Source of the DNA: Okeania sp. SIO3I5
GTDB lineage: Bacteria > Cyanobacteriota > Cyanobacteriia > Cyanobacteriales > Microcoleaceae
NCBI RefSeq assembly: GCF_010672085.1
Contig: NZ_JAAHHT010000079.1
Location: 1-35,772 of the forward strand
Reading direction: 5' to 3'
Length of the DNA stretch: 35,772 nt
The notes beneath the pieces were generated by a model that saw nothing but the letters and a program-made list of their open reading frames with translations, had not been told where the DNA came from and did not search any database. The position numbers were made by a program, and so were the translations under genes. Below, piece after piece: positions 14,023 through 23,401 of this stretch. Position 1 is the stretch's first letter, and each line of letters begins with the position of its first letter.

Positions 14023-16044
14023 ATGATAGACCTACATCTTCAAACCAAACTGCAAAAAAGAAAAAATCCATTTGGAAGTAGTCGAGTCGATCATCCTTTT
14101 CAGGCACATAACGATGCAGATAATGTTTTTAGTAAAGAATTTCACAGGATACAATCTACTCTAAAAGATATTAAGCAAGATATTAATCATCAAAGTAAAG
14201 GGGTTGTAGTTGTAGGGGAGCCTGGGTTTGGCAAAACTCACCTAATGATGCGACTAGCAAACAGTAGATTAAAAACTAATCGACTATTATTTATTCGTCA
14301 ACCGAATAACCCTGATGCTGTTATTTATCATGTTTATAGTCGGATACTAGAATCACTCATTAGGAATATACCTAGAATTAATTATACTCAGCTAGAATAT
14401 TTAATTACTAATAGTTGCACCAAGATTTTTGAAGAAATTTTTGTTGAAAAACCTCATCTATATCTGAAAAAGTCTAGCAAAAAAGATAGAGATATATTGG
14501 CAGAAGTGGAAAATGGTAACCACCTAAAATTACTGACATTTTTATCATCGAATACTAGAGCTAAAAGAGAACTTTGGGAACATATAGAAAATCGAGCTTA
14601 TCTGTGGTGGGTAACAAATTATTCTAGTGCAGGATATGCACCAGAAATATTGAAAGGAATTATCAAATTTTGTGGATATAGAGCGATAGATTATCGTTCT
14701 ATTATTAGAGAATGGTTGGCAATGAATGAAGTGCCTCAAAAATATTTGGATAAAGTCAGGATAGCGTCTTGGAATCAAAATATAGATCGAGAAGAAGTAT
14801 CTCTAGAAGCATTAAAGATTTTTGGTTATTTATCGCTTCTAGATGAACCTTTAATTATTGTATTTGATCAGTTGGAAGGTTTGGGTAGAGAGTATAATCA
14901 AAATCTTTTGCATAGTTTTGGAGAAGCTATCAAGGAAATTTTTACCCATGTTCCGAATAGCTTGATTATTTTGAATTTATTTCCGGATCGTTGGGAACAG
15001 TTTCAACAAGAGTTTGATGATTCTATTGTGGATAGAATTTCTCAGTGTCAAGTCTTTTTAAATAGACCAAATGAAGAACAATTAAAAGCTATTCTTAATG
15101 AAAAGTCTAAGTCTATTAATGTACCGATAGAGCAACTTTTTACGCCACAAGAAATTCAAACAATCTTGAGTAAAAAATCTGTGCGTTCAATTATTAATTC
15201 TGCTGCTGATTTCTACAATTATAAAATTCACAATATTCCTTTGCCTGAAGATTTAAAAGTTGAAAAAAATGGCAAAAATCAACTACAAGGCAATCCCAAT
15301 TTACCAAATTTAGTTTCTGATATTAAACAAATTAAAGAGGCTGTTATAAGAATATCTGAAAAGTTAGAGATTGAATCTAATATAGAAACAAACCTAGAAT
15401 CAAAACTCTATAAAAATGGTAAAAAATCTATTCATCAGGAACATCAAAATCAAACTAATGCCTATAGAATTATCACAAATTACCTAAATCAGCAATATCA
15501 CGAACTCGAAGAAAATTATAGTGAGTCTCAGATTATTACAAGTAGTGATGACCGAGGAAAATTGGAGAAAATATTTGAATCTTTAAAAATAGTTCAACCA
15601 TCTCTAAAGTTAGATTTTCTCACGTTAGATAGAAAGAAAAAAATTCCCGACCATTTAGTTATTGAGACATCAACTCAAGGTTATGCTATAGGTTTTTTAT
15701 ATTATGGGGGAAACGCATTTTTTTCTCGGATGACTAACTGGAATGAATTAGTGGCAAAAAATTCTCATCTCAAGTTTTATCTATATCGAGATGCTAGAGG
15801 TTATCAAGTAAGTGGTGAAAAAAGTCTGGCAGAATTAGAGAAATTTAAAAATTTAGAAAATGCCGAATATATTGTTTTAACAAAAGATGAAAGAATTATT
15901 TTTGAACTGGTGTATCAAATAATTGTGGATATTCAAAATCAAGATATAGAAGTCGAGTTGGATGAAGCTTTATCAATTATTTTCAAAAGATATTCACATC
16001 ATTCTTTGTTAAAAATAGCCTACGAAGTGACAGGAGATATTTAA
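14023..16044 (+). CDS. Large orphan P-loop ATPase (AAA/STAND-like)
   Basis: Counted from the upstream GTG (13996), Walker A is GEPGFGKT at residues 74-81 and Walker B is LIIVFDQLEG at 286-295 with D291, the Asp followed by Gln rather than Glu. The N-terminal KNPFGSSRVDHPFQAHND and the FGEAIKEIF and RSIINSAADFYNYK helices fit an AAA-like module with a lid domain, reminiscent of ATP-binding proteins found in phage-defence clusters. Past a low-complexity linker (about 420-470), a C-terminal domain of about 200 residues (LKLDFLTLDRKKKIPDHLVIE, then GYAIGFLYYGGNAFF) is unknown to me; a nuclease-like fold is possible but unproven. I prefer the ATG at 14023 (MIDLHLQTKLQKRKNPFG) over the GTG. It stands alone, divergent from an HTH gene and near an IS605 element. 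Confidence 0.82.
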   Translation: MIDLHLQTKLQKRKNPFGSSRVDHPFQAHNDADNVFSKEFHRIQSTLKDIKQDINHQSKGVVVVGEPGFGKTHLMMRLANSRLKTNRLLFIRQPNNPDAVIYHVYSRILESLIRNIPRINYTQLEYLITNSCTKIFEEIFVEKPHLYLKKSSKKDRDILAEVENGNHLKLLTFLSSNTRAKRELWEHIENRAYLWWVTNYSSAGYAPEILKGIIKFCGYRAIDYRSIIREWLAMNEVPQKYLDKVRIASWNQNIDREEVSLEALKIFGYLSLLDEPLIIVFDQLEGLGREYNQNLLHSFGEAIKEIFTHVPNSLIILNLFPDRWEQFQQEFDDSIVDRISQCQVFLNRPNEEQLKAILNEKSKSINVPIEQLFTPQEIQTILSKKSVRSIINSAADFYNYKIHNIPLPEDLKVEKNGKNQLQGNPNLPNLVSDIKQIKEAVIRISEKLEIESNIETNLESKLYKNGKKSIHQEHQNQTNAYRIITNYLNQQYHELEENYSESQIITSSDDRGKLEKIFESLKIVQPSLKLDFLTLDRKKKIPDHLVIETSTQGYAIGFLYYGGNAFFSRMTNWNELVAKNSHLKFYLYRDARGYQVSGEKSLAELEKFKNLENAEYIVLTKDERIIFELVYQIIVDIQNQDIEVELDEALSIIFKRYSHHSLLKIAYEVTGDI

Positions 16045-16074
16045 AGAAGGCACTTATGCTGGTGGTAGAAGGTG

Positions 16075-16165
16075 GAAGGAATTTCTCCGTTGGGGATGCG
16101 AGACGTCTCCAATCAAGGAGCCACTGAAACGACTTCAGTGGGGGATTGAAACTGCTCCCGCAAGT
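16075..16165 (+). ncRNA. Possible structured RNA or repeat relic
   Basis: The sequence folds by eye into two adjacent stems. The first is CTCC-TTGG with inner pairs closing against CCAA-GGAG (about 16085-16119). The second is CCACTGAA-ACGAC-TTCAGTGG (about 16121-16141). It is followed by GGGATTGAAAC, which looks like the 3' end of many CRISPR repeats. Imperfect inverted ends (GGTAGAAGG and CTTCTACC) bracket the block at about 16062 and 16220. It may be a relic of a transposon-end RNA, an RNA gene or a single CRISPR-like unit; there is no repeat-spacer array. Confidence 0.35.
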
Positions 16166-16671
16166 CGCTCTTAGGTCAATGCACAGATTGCCTTCAGCAT
16201 AGGTGCTTTCGTACTTCTACCTTCTGGTTAAAATTAGCAAAAATGTTATTTTCTCTGTGTTAATTACTTATAGCATTTTTGGGGATGGTGAGATACACTA
16301 ACAGTAATGCGTGAACAAAAAAATAATGGGTTATAAGCGATCGCTAAAGCCAGAGTCAAAACTTAATAATTTGGCCAACATGAAATTATTATCAATTATT
16401 AAAAGTCTAATTTATTAACTAAAATGATCAGTTTGGGCGGAGTTTAGATAGTTCTGGTTAAAGATAAGTTCTTGTCTAACAATATAATTAACTGCATTAA
16501 ATAAATTCTTTGCTCAAAAGCATAATTTATCAAGAAATTGATAATTAGAATGGAGCTTGCTAATCATAAATTTTTCAATCAGTTTCAGAATGTTATCCCT
16601 GAGTCTGGTTCTTCAACTGTTAATAGAGTCAGATAATTTTCCGTAAATGTCTATAAATGTCTATATTTTTA

Positions 16672-16786
16672 TTAGACATCTCCGGAAAAGAGGGAACAGG
16701 GAACAGCGGATCTGGGAACAGGAAGAAAGAATAGATAATTTCAAATGGGAGAATTGATTTTATTTTTCATTTTCGGAGATGTCTAT
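16672..16786. repeat. Family J inverted-repeat element (copy J1)
   Basis: It starts TTAGACATCTCCGGAAAA and ends TTTTCGGAGATGTCTA, a clear terminal inverted repeat around a GGGAACAGGGAACAG core. Similar elements lie at 18449-18555 and 20324-20427. There is no coding capacity. Confidence 0.7.
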
Positions 16787-17049
16787 TGAAGTTAAATAAA
16801 ACCACAGTAGAGAGGTTCCATGGAACGTCCCTACAAGGTTTTGATTGTGAGGTTAGATGACCTATCAGCAAAAACGCTGAAGTCTTCAACTATCAGCTCA
16901 AATCAAAATTATTGGTTGTAAGAATAAAAATACAAATGTACCTCACCAAGGATAAGAAACAATAAGTAATTAAGCAAAATTAATTGTATATTTAGTAGTT
17001 AAGTTAAGTAGATAGTTCAACAATTAATAATGAATAATTAATAATTAAT

Positions 17050-17385
17050 AATTACCTCTCCTTGAAACTGATAGGATTGACGAATCATGAAAATTTTTAT
17101 TTATTATCCCCTTAAAAGGGCATTGCTCATTCTTTGTCGCCAGAGAATATTTAGGGAGAGGGTAGTCCGGATGTGGAGGATGAGGAGGATGGGGAGGATG
17201 GGGGGATGGGGGGATGGGGAGGACAAGGTCTCGAAGTAAAGCCGCTGCATGAATAAAAGCGGACTTTTCTCCCACACCTCCCACACCTCCCCACTCTCTC
17301 CTACTTTTTTCTAGGCGTGACAATAAATTGACCCTGCCTTAAAAGGGGAGGCTTTAAACCAAAATTTTTGGGTAAAATAATTTTG
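17050..17385. repeat. Family B element (copy B4) carrying a G-rich minisatellite
   Basis: The left part (AATTACCTCTCCTTGAAAC) and right part (AAAAGGGGAGGCTTTAAACC) match family B. Between them is about 200 bp that includes tandem GAGGATGGG-type units (about 17170-17222) and CTCCCACACC units (about 17270-17300). The same 9-base type of unit, in the other orientation, fills 25.3-25.65 kb. Confidence 0.65.
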
Positions 17386-17478
17386 CCTCTATTTATAAAA
17401 TATACAAGTAGATTTTTTTCCCTATTACTTACTCCCTACTTCCTTAAAAAGGTTAAATTAATTTTGACTTATCTCAAA

Positions 17479-18063
17479 TTAAATCCAACTTAAAAATCTA
17501 CTTGCATAAGGTTCTTTTGGCATATCCTCAATGATCGCTCCTTGTTGTTGCAACTCTCGCTTCTTCTCTGCAGATAAACCAATACCTAGAGCAAATTTTG
17601 TCTCAGTCACATTAACTCTAGCGATATTTGTATCTCTGAGGTCAGCACCACTTAAGTTTGCACTACTCAAATTTGTATTAATTAAAATTGCTTTATGTAA
17701 ATTAGTACGACTCATGTCAGCATAACTGAGATGAGCATAACTTAAAATTGCCCCACTCAAGTCAGCAGCACTTAAATCTGCACCACTCAAATCTGCACCA
17801 CTTAAATTAGCACGAGTTAAGTCAGCACCACTCAAGTTAGCACCACTCAAATTTGCATGATATAAATTAGCACCAATCAAAGTAGCATTGTACAGATTAA
17901 CACCAATCAAATTTGCCCTAAATAGATTAGCACGGAACAAATTAGCACGGAACAAACTTGCACCAGCTAAATTAAGATTACTAAGCTCTGCTCGAAATAA
18001 ATCAATATCTCGAAAATTTCGTTCTCCAGCAGCATAACGTTCTAACAGTTGTTTAACTTCCAT
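17479..18063 (-). CDS. Pentapeptide-repeat protein (194 aa)
   Basis: Residues about 20-155 are almost pure A(D/N)LSG-type pentapeptide repeats (for example FRANLFRANL and SGADLSGADLSAADLSG), which fold into a right-handed quadrilateral beta-helix. A short helical cap (EVKQLLERYAAGERNF) precedes them, and the C-terminal tail contains SAEKKRELQQQGAIIED. There is no signal peptide or membrane segment, so it is probably cytoplasmic. Such proteins are numerous in cyanobacteria and mostly of unknown function; some bind DNA gyrase. Nothing here supports that role. The gene is isolated, with long spacers on both sides. Confidence 0.9.
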   Translation of the reverse strand: MEVKQLLERYAAGERNFRDIDLFRAELSNLNLAGASLFRANLFRANLFRANLIGVNLYNATLIGANLYHANLSGANLSGADLTRANLSGADLSGADLSAADLSGAILSYAHLSYADMSRTNLHKAILINTNLSSANLSGADLRDTNIARVNVTETKFALGIGLSAEKKRELQQQGAIIEDMPKEPYASRFLSWI

Positions 18064-19060
18064 AATTTTTTTCTCTTAAGATTTTTTTCTTAGTATTTGA
18101 GATGTATTTCTGCTTTATAAAACCAATATAAAACGTCATAATAGTGACATTTTAATATTTACGGACTAACCATGCTTAGTCCCTTGCTTCTACTGGATAC
18201 GTCGCCAATCCGACGGCTTCCCTAGTCAGCAGCAGAACCTCCACAGGCATCAACGGTCAAGCCAACCGCATTCTTTAATTAAGTCAATGCTCTTATTTCA
18301 AACTTGAAAAACAAGAGACTTATATTAATTATCTTGGAATCTTTTGAAAAGTTTAGCTGATTATTATGACATTTTTTGACAAAAGTTATTTTTCCTTGAT
18401 ATATACAAATAAAAGTTAATATTTCTTCAAATAAGTTGATAAATACAAATAGACTTCTTGCAGAAGTCAGGAAATAGGGAATAGGGAATAGGGAATGAAA
18501 TTGTTGATTTCATATCTTGAATTGATTTCATTTTTGATTTTTGGAGATGTCTAATAGAAAAATTAATAGTAGTACTTAAACATTTTATGTTATGGTCATA
18601 AAAATGCCTCAAAGTCTCTCTAAACAAGGGAATTACGTCGATACTGGCGTTAACGATAGTTATGCGTAAGCTAATAGTCGTTTTACTCCGCAACATGAAA
18701 CGTGCCTATCACCAAAATATTACAACTGAAATAGGATTGCTATAATAAAATAATAAGCTAAATGCTAAAATATTAACAAAAACCCTACCTATAATGATAA
18801 ATGTTCTATTTTTGAAAAATAGTTCGTGACCAACAAATAAGGTCTCAAGCCTTCCCTTTCAAGGGGATGAAAAAGTGGTCGTTTTCGGCTGTTGCCGACA
18901 TGAGCGGAGCTTTCCGTAGGATGGGATGGCAAGGTTTCCTTTCCCTCCGGGACGCTACGCGAACGCCATCCAATCGACCAAAAATTCGCGCTTAGTATTT
19001 CAGTCCTGATGCTGAGTACCAAAGATACTGATAACTGATAACTAATAACTGATAACTGAA
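18064..19060. other. 1-kb spacer upstream of trpB
   Basis: No gene is seen. It holds a block of conserved-looking GC-rich sequence (18170-18265, ending CACAGGCATCAACGGTC), a family J element (18449-18555), the right half of a family A element (about 18721-18744), a GC-rich palindromic block with TTTCCCTCCGGGACGCTACG (about 18941-18960), and a short tandem run of TGATAACTGATAACT directly before trpB (19029-19058). Confidence 0.55.
18449..18555. repeat. Family J inverted-repeat element (copy J2)
   Basis: It begins ATAGACTTCTTGCAGAAG, contains GGGAATAGGGAATAGGGAAT and ends TTTTTGGAGATGTCTAATA. The right end matches copy J1 closely; the left end has diverged. Confidence 0.55.
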
Positions 19061-20290
19061 ATGACTACTACACCTCTAAATCCAACTTCCACTCAACAAC
19101 CAGATTCCCTCGGCAGATTTGGCCAGTTTGGCGGTAAATATGTCCCAGAAACATTAATGCCTGCCCTGTTTCAACTAGAGGCAGCCTACAAACAATACAG
19201 TCAAGACCCTACTTTTCAACAAGAACTTCAACAACTATTACGAGACTATGTAGGTCGCCCCAGTCCTCTTTACTTTGCCGAACGTCTGACCGCTCATTAC
19301 ACCAAACCAGACGGTACAGGGCCACAAATCTACCTGAAACGGGAAGACCTCAACCATACTGGAGCGCACAAAATTAACAATGCTCTAGCCCAAGCTTTAT
19401 TAGCTCAGAGAATGGGCAAACAACGGGTTATTGCTGAAACAGGAGCAGGTCAACATGGTGTTGCCACTGCTACCGTTTGCGCTCGGTTTGGGTTGGAGTG
19501 TGTCATCTACATGGGTGTTAACGACATGGAACGTCAAGCTCTCAATGTATTCAGAATGCGACTCTTGGGAGCGGAGGTGCGACCAGTGGAAGCTGGTACT
19601 GGTACTCTGAAAGATGCGACTTCGGAAGCTATTCGCGACTGGGTGACTAATGTGGAGACAACTCATTATATTCTGGGTTCGGTTGCCGGCCCTCATCCTT
19701 ACCCGATGATGGTGCGTGATTTTCATGCGGTTATTGGGGCGGAAACCCGCGCTCAATGTTTGGAAAAGTGGGGCGGTTTGCCTGATATTTTGATGGCTTG
19801 TGTTGGCGGTGGTTCTAATGCGATGGGTTTATTCCACGAGTTTATGAATGATTTGTCGGTGCGGATGATCGGTGTGGAAGCTGCTGGCGAGGGGGTTGAT
19901 ACGAGTAAGCACGCTGCTACTCTGACTCTTGGACGTGTGGGTGTGTTGCATGGGGCGATGAGTTATTTGTTGCAGGATAAGGAAGGTCAGATAATAGAAC
20001 CTCATTCTATTAGTGCTGGTTTGGATTATCCTGGAGTTGGTCCTGAGCATAGTTTTTTGAAGGATAGTGGTAGGGCTGAATATTATGGTGTGACTGATAA
20101 TGAGGCGGTGGCTGCTTTTCAACGTTTGTCTCAGTTGGAGGGTATTATTCCGGCACTGGAAACTGCTCATGCGATCGCTTATTTGGAAATTCTTTGTCCA
20201 CAGTTAAGTGGTAGTCCGCGTATTGTGTTTAATTGTTCTGGTCGTGGTGATAAGGATGTGCAAACGGTAGCGAAGTTTTTGGAGGGGTAA
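19061..20290 (+). CDS. trpB: Tryptophan synthase beta chain
   Basis: The enzyme joins indole and serine to give tryptophan, with PLP as cofactor, in complex with TrpA in the cytoplasm. The PLP lysine is K104 in [31 protein letters not shown] at the N-terminus, [17 protein letters not shown] (indole/PLP site) and the phosphate-binding [10 protein letters not shown] are all present, as is the C-terminal NCSGRGDKD. The length of 409 aa is normal. There is no trpA or other trp gene nearby, as is usual in cyanobacteria, where trp genes are dispersed. The start is the ATG after the TGATAACT tandem run. Confidence 0.97.
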   Translation: MTTTPLNPTSTQQPDSLGRFGQFGGKYVPETLMPALFQLEAAYKQYSQDPTFQQELQQLLRDYVGRPSPLYFAERLTAHYTKPDGTGPQIYLKREDLNHTGAHKINNALAQALLAQRMGKQRVIAETGAGQHGVATATVCARFGLECVIYMGVNDMERQALNVFRMRLLGAEVRPVEAGTGTLKDATSEAIRDWVTNVETTHYILGSVAGPHPYPMMVRDFHAVIGAETRAQCLEKWGGLPDILMACVGGGSNAMGLFHEFMNDLSVRMIGVEAAGEGVDTSKHAATLTLGRVGVLHGAMSYLLQDKEGQIIEPHSISAGLDYPGVGPEHSFLKDSGRAEYYGVTDNEAVAAFQRLSQLEGIIPALETAHAIAYLEILCPQLSGSPRIVFNCSGRGDKDVQTVAKFLEG

Positions 20291-20297
20291 TTAATTT

Positions 20298-20321
20298 GTA
20301 GGGGTTTGGTCTCCAAACCCT
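20298..20321. repeat. Family E short palindrome
   Basis: The pattern is GTAGGGGTTTGG-TCT-CCAAACCCT, a hairpin of about 9 bp. It recurs at 27795-27818 and 28002-28025, and in divergent form at 33866-33922. Its place 8 bases after the trpB stop could let it serve as a weak terminator, though no T-run follows. Confidence 0.6.
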
Positions 20322-20323
20322 CT

Positions 20324-20427
20324 AATAGACCTCTCCCGAAAAGAGGGAGTAGGGAGTAGGAGGGAAGAATTGATGATTTATACCCATGGGATTTATTTGA
20401 TTTTTGATGATCTCAGAGGTTTAATAG
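20324..20427. repeat. Family J inverted-repeat element (copy J3)
   Basis: It begins AATAGACCTCTCCCGAAAAG and ends GATCTCAGAGGTTTAATAG, with GGGAGTAGGGAGTAGG inside. It follows the family J layout with its own diverged ends. Confidence 0.5.
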
Positions 20428-20643
20428 TAATTAAAACGTCTCTACCTATACATTGGTTTTCTTTTCTACAACCTGAGCATTATAGCTGTCGCACTTGCTC
20501 CGTCAACGCGGATCAGAACGGAGTTCTATCGCCCCCTAAACTATTTTGAGTTGAATAAAAAATCATGCATATATGCGAATAATCCCATATAACTTTTAGA
20601 GTATCACAATTTGGGAGAAGATGCAACCTTATATTTTTGAGGC

Positions 20644-23070
20644 GTGATTTTTTGGGGAGCTTCGGAGAATGAAAATGTTGGCGCTCTTCTATTCAGAAAG
20701 TATAGAATGTTTGCTCAATGGCGGGGTTTATTACCAGAAAATCTCTTTACTAATTGTATTCAAAAATGTCTAAAAGGAGAAAGCACTTATGACATTTTAT
20801 CCGGTCGTTTATTCCAAGAAATGAATAATCCAGGAATTACTAAAGTTGGTATGTTTCAATAATTAATAATTAACAATTAACAATTAATAATTAATAATTA
20901 ATAATTACCTCTTTTTAAAAAGAAGAGGATTGGTTAAAAGGAAATTTTTTCTTTTTCTCCTTTAAAGGAGAGGCTTTAAAGCTTTATTTTTCGGTAAAGG
21001 TGTAGATTTTTTCAACGGTGGATTATTTGCAACTATTCCTCAAATTGAATTACGTCGAGAATATTTAGAATATTTAGAAGCTTCAGCTAGGGAAGATTGG
21101 GGTAAAGTTCGACCTGCAATTTTTGGTAATATTTTTCAAAGTACGGTGGATGAAAAGGAACGTCATGCAGGAGGGATTCACTTTACTTCAGAAAATGACA
21201 TTATGAAAATAATTCGACCGACAATTAGTAAATTTTGGGAAGACAAAATTGAGGCAGCTAATACTGTTAAAGAGTTAGAATTTCTCAGAACAGAAATGCG
21301 AAATTATCAAGTTCTCGACCCTGCTTGTGGTTCGGGAAATTTTCTCTATATGGCTTACCAAGAATTGAAACTTGCCGAACAATTATTATTAGATAAATTA
21401 GCCGAAATTTCTCAATCATCTCAGTTAGAAATGGGGTTTGTTACGCCCTTACAATTTTATGGCATAGACAATAATTCTTTTGCAGTGGAATTAGCACGAG
21501 TAACATTAACTATTGCTCGTAAAGTTGCCATTGATAAACTAGGGATAAATGAAACAGTTTTACCTTTAGATACCCTCAACAAAAATATTGTTTGTAAAGA
21601 TGCTTTATTTAGTAAATGGCCTCAAGTAAATGCAATTATTGGCAACCCTCCTTTTCAGTCTAAAAATAAAATGCAGGTGGAATTAGGTCGTAGTTATATT
21701 AATCAATTAAGAGAGAAATATTCAGAAGTTCCAGGGAGAGCAGATTATTGTGTTTATTGGTTTAGAAAAAGCCACGATGAATTACCAGAAAATGGTCGTG
21801 CTGGTTTAGTAGGAACTAATACAATACGTCAAAATTATTCTCGCGAAGGAGGGTTAGATTATATTATTAATTCCGGCACTATTACGGAAGCTGTTTCGAG
21901 TCAACCTTGGTCTGGAGATGCGGTAGTTCATGTTTCAATTGTTAATTGGGTAAAGGCAAAAGTAACTGGCAAAAAGAAGCTTTACAATCAAATTGGAGAT
22001 CAAGAAAGTAACCCTTGGGAAATGATGGAATTAGACTATATTAATTCTGCTCTTTCTACAGGATTTGATGTTACTCAAGCTCAACAATTAAAAGTTAATT
22101 CTGATTCCCAAAGTTGTTATCAAGGGCAAAGTCACGGACACGAAGGTTTTTTATTAACTCCCGCAGAAGCAACAGAAATGATTGTTAGTTCTAGCAAAAA
22201 TTCTGAGGTGATTTTTCCTTATTTAACTGGAGATAATTTATTATCAAGTATTCCGCCACAACCGCAGCGATATGTGATAGATTTTCACCCACGAAAAATA
22301 GAGGAAGCTAAAAAATATAAACTGCCATTTGAAAGAATTAAAGAATTAGTTTTACCGACTAGAGAATCTGCTGCAGAAATAGAAATTAAACGGAATGAAG
22401 CAGCTCGCAAAAAGAATCCTAAAGCTAAAGTTAATAGACATCATCAAAACTTTCTAGCTAAGTGGTGGTTGCTTTCTTATCCCAGACCAGAATTAATCGG
22501 CAAAATTGAAAAGTTATCTCGATATATTGTTTGTAGTAGAGTCACAAAAAGACCTATTTTTGCATTTATTAATTCTGACATTAGACCTAGGGATGCTTTG
22601 CAAGTTTTCCCCCTGTCTGACGATTATTCTTTTGGAATTTTACAATCAAGTATTCATTGGCTTTGGTTTACAGAACGTTGTTCTACATTAAAGGGTGATT
22701 TTCCTTATACATCTAATAGTGTTTTTGATACATTCCTCTGGCCGCAAAATCCAACTTCAGAACAAGTTATTAATGTGGAAAATGCAGCGGTATAATTAAT
22801 CAAAGTTCGTCGTCAACTTATGGATAAAAATCAAAGTAGTCTGAGAGAAACTTATCAAAATTTAGAACAAATAAAAAACACAAAATTACATCAAGCACAG
22901 GAAAATCTTGATAGTAAAGTACGTTCTGCTTATGAAATACAAAATAACGAGGAGGCTCGGAAATTTCTATTTTAACTGAATTTAGAAGTAGCAAACTAGG
23001 AAGCTAAAAATCAATCAGTTATTGCCCCAGGAATTCCGCCATTTATAACAAATTATGGTCAATTAATTAG
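20644..23070 (+). pseudogene. Broken class I DNA adenine methyltransferase (restriction-modification type)
   Basis: The pieces read in order as one protein of the large COG1002-like methyltransferase type. An N-terminal fragment (GLLPENLFTN to KVGMFQ, ending at 20859) is separated from GVDFFNGGLFATIP (from 20999) by an inserted family B element. Next come GGIHFTSEND, motif I (VLDPACGSGNFLYMAY, about 21313-21360), motif IV (IIGNPPF, about 21637-21657) and a target-recognition region. After a stop at 22793-22795 the reading continues in frame as LIKVRRQLMDKNQSSLRETYQ to APGIPPFI, with two more stops (about 22973 and 22998). The first 150 or so residues of the family are not recognisable, so the 5' end is lost or decayed. 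The core open frame (from 21146 to 22795) may still be expressed but is unlikely to be active. Confidence 0.85.
20860..20998. repeat. Family B element (copy B5) inserted in the methyltransferase gene
   Basis: It contains several TTAATAATTAAC units, ATTACCTCTTTTTAAAAAG, GAGGATTGGTTAAAAGGAAA, CCTTTAAAGGAGAGGCTTTA and TTTTCGGTAAAGG, the full family B pattern. It lies exactly between codons for GMFQ and GVDFF of the methyltransferase, so it is an insertion rather than ancestral spacer. It brings an immediate stop codon. Confidence 0.8.
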
Positions 23071-23401
23071 GGAATAGTTCAGTCCAGTAGGCTCCATTTC
23101 GCGGAGGGAGATAAAAATGCAATGAATTCATCAAAGTTCGTCGTCAACTTATGGATAAAAATCAAAGTAGTCTCAGAGAAATTTATCAAAATTTAGAGCA
23201 AATAAAAAACACAAAATTACATCAAGCACAGGAAAATCTTGATAGTAAAGTACGTTCTGCTTATGAAATACAAAATAACGAGGAGGCTCGGAAATTTCTA
23301 TTTTAACTGAATTTAGAAGTAGCAAACTAGGAAGCTAAAAATCAATCAGTTATTGCCCCAGGAATTCCGCCATTTATAACAAATTATGGTCAATTAATTA
23401 G
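22799..23401. repeat. 272-bp direct duplication of the methyltransferase 3' end
   Basis: The segment 22799-23070 is repeated at 23130-23401 with only a few base changes, separated by 59 bp. Both copies encode the C-terminal VRRQLMDKNQSSLRE stretch and both share the in-frame stop after KFLF and the one in EVAN-stop-EAKNQ. Confidence 0.9.

Larger units (their letters stand above)
16045..17478. other. 1.4-kb spacer of repeats between the ATPase and pentapeptide genes
   Basis: No gene is seen. From left to right it contains the structured block (16.06-16.23 kb), an AT-rich part with a HIP1 site (about 16338), a family J element (16672-16786) and a family B element with a minisatellite insert (17050-17385). 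Short frames between 17.0 and 17.3 kb are products of the G-rich minisatellite, not genes. Confidence 0.6.
20291..20643. other. Spacer between trpB and the broken methyltransferase
   Basis: It begins with a family E palindrome (20298-20321) directly joined to a family J element (20324-20427). The rest shows no gene, although the final 70 bases may be decayed 5' sequence of the methyltransferase. Confidence 0.5.

Noticed and set aside
16121-16152. CRISPR array suspected from the GGATTGAAAC tail
   Set aside because: Only one such unit is present, with no repeat-spacer pattern and no cas genes in the window.
17045-17323. Minus-strand 92-aa and 60-aa frames near 17.1 kb
   Set aside because: They cover the G-rich minisatellite inside family B copy B4 and consist of Pro-His repeats.
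18427-19022. Two short minus-strand frames (89 and 77 aa) upstream of trpB
   Set aside because: They run through family J, family A and GC-rich palindromic repeats and have no recognisable domain.
19400-20170. Minus-strand frames of 118 and 113 aa inside trpB
   Set aside because: They are antisense to a fully supported trpB gene and have no domain of their own.
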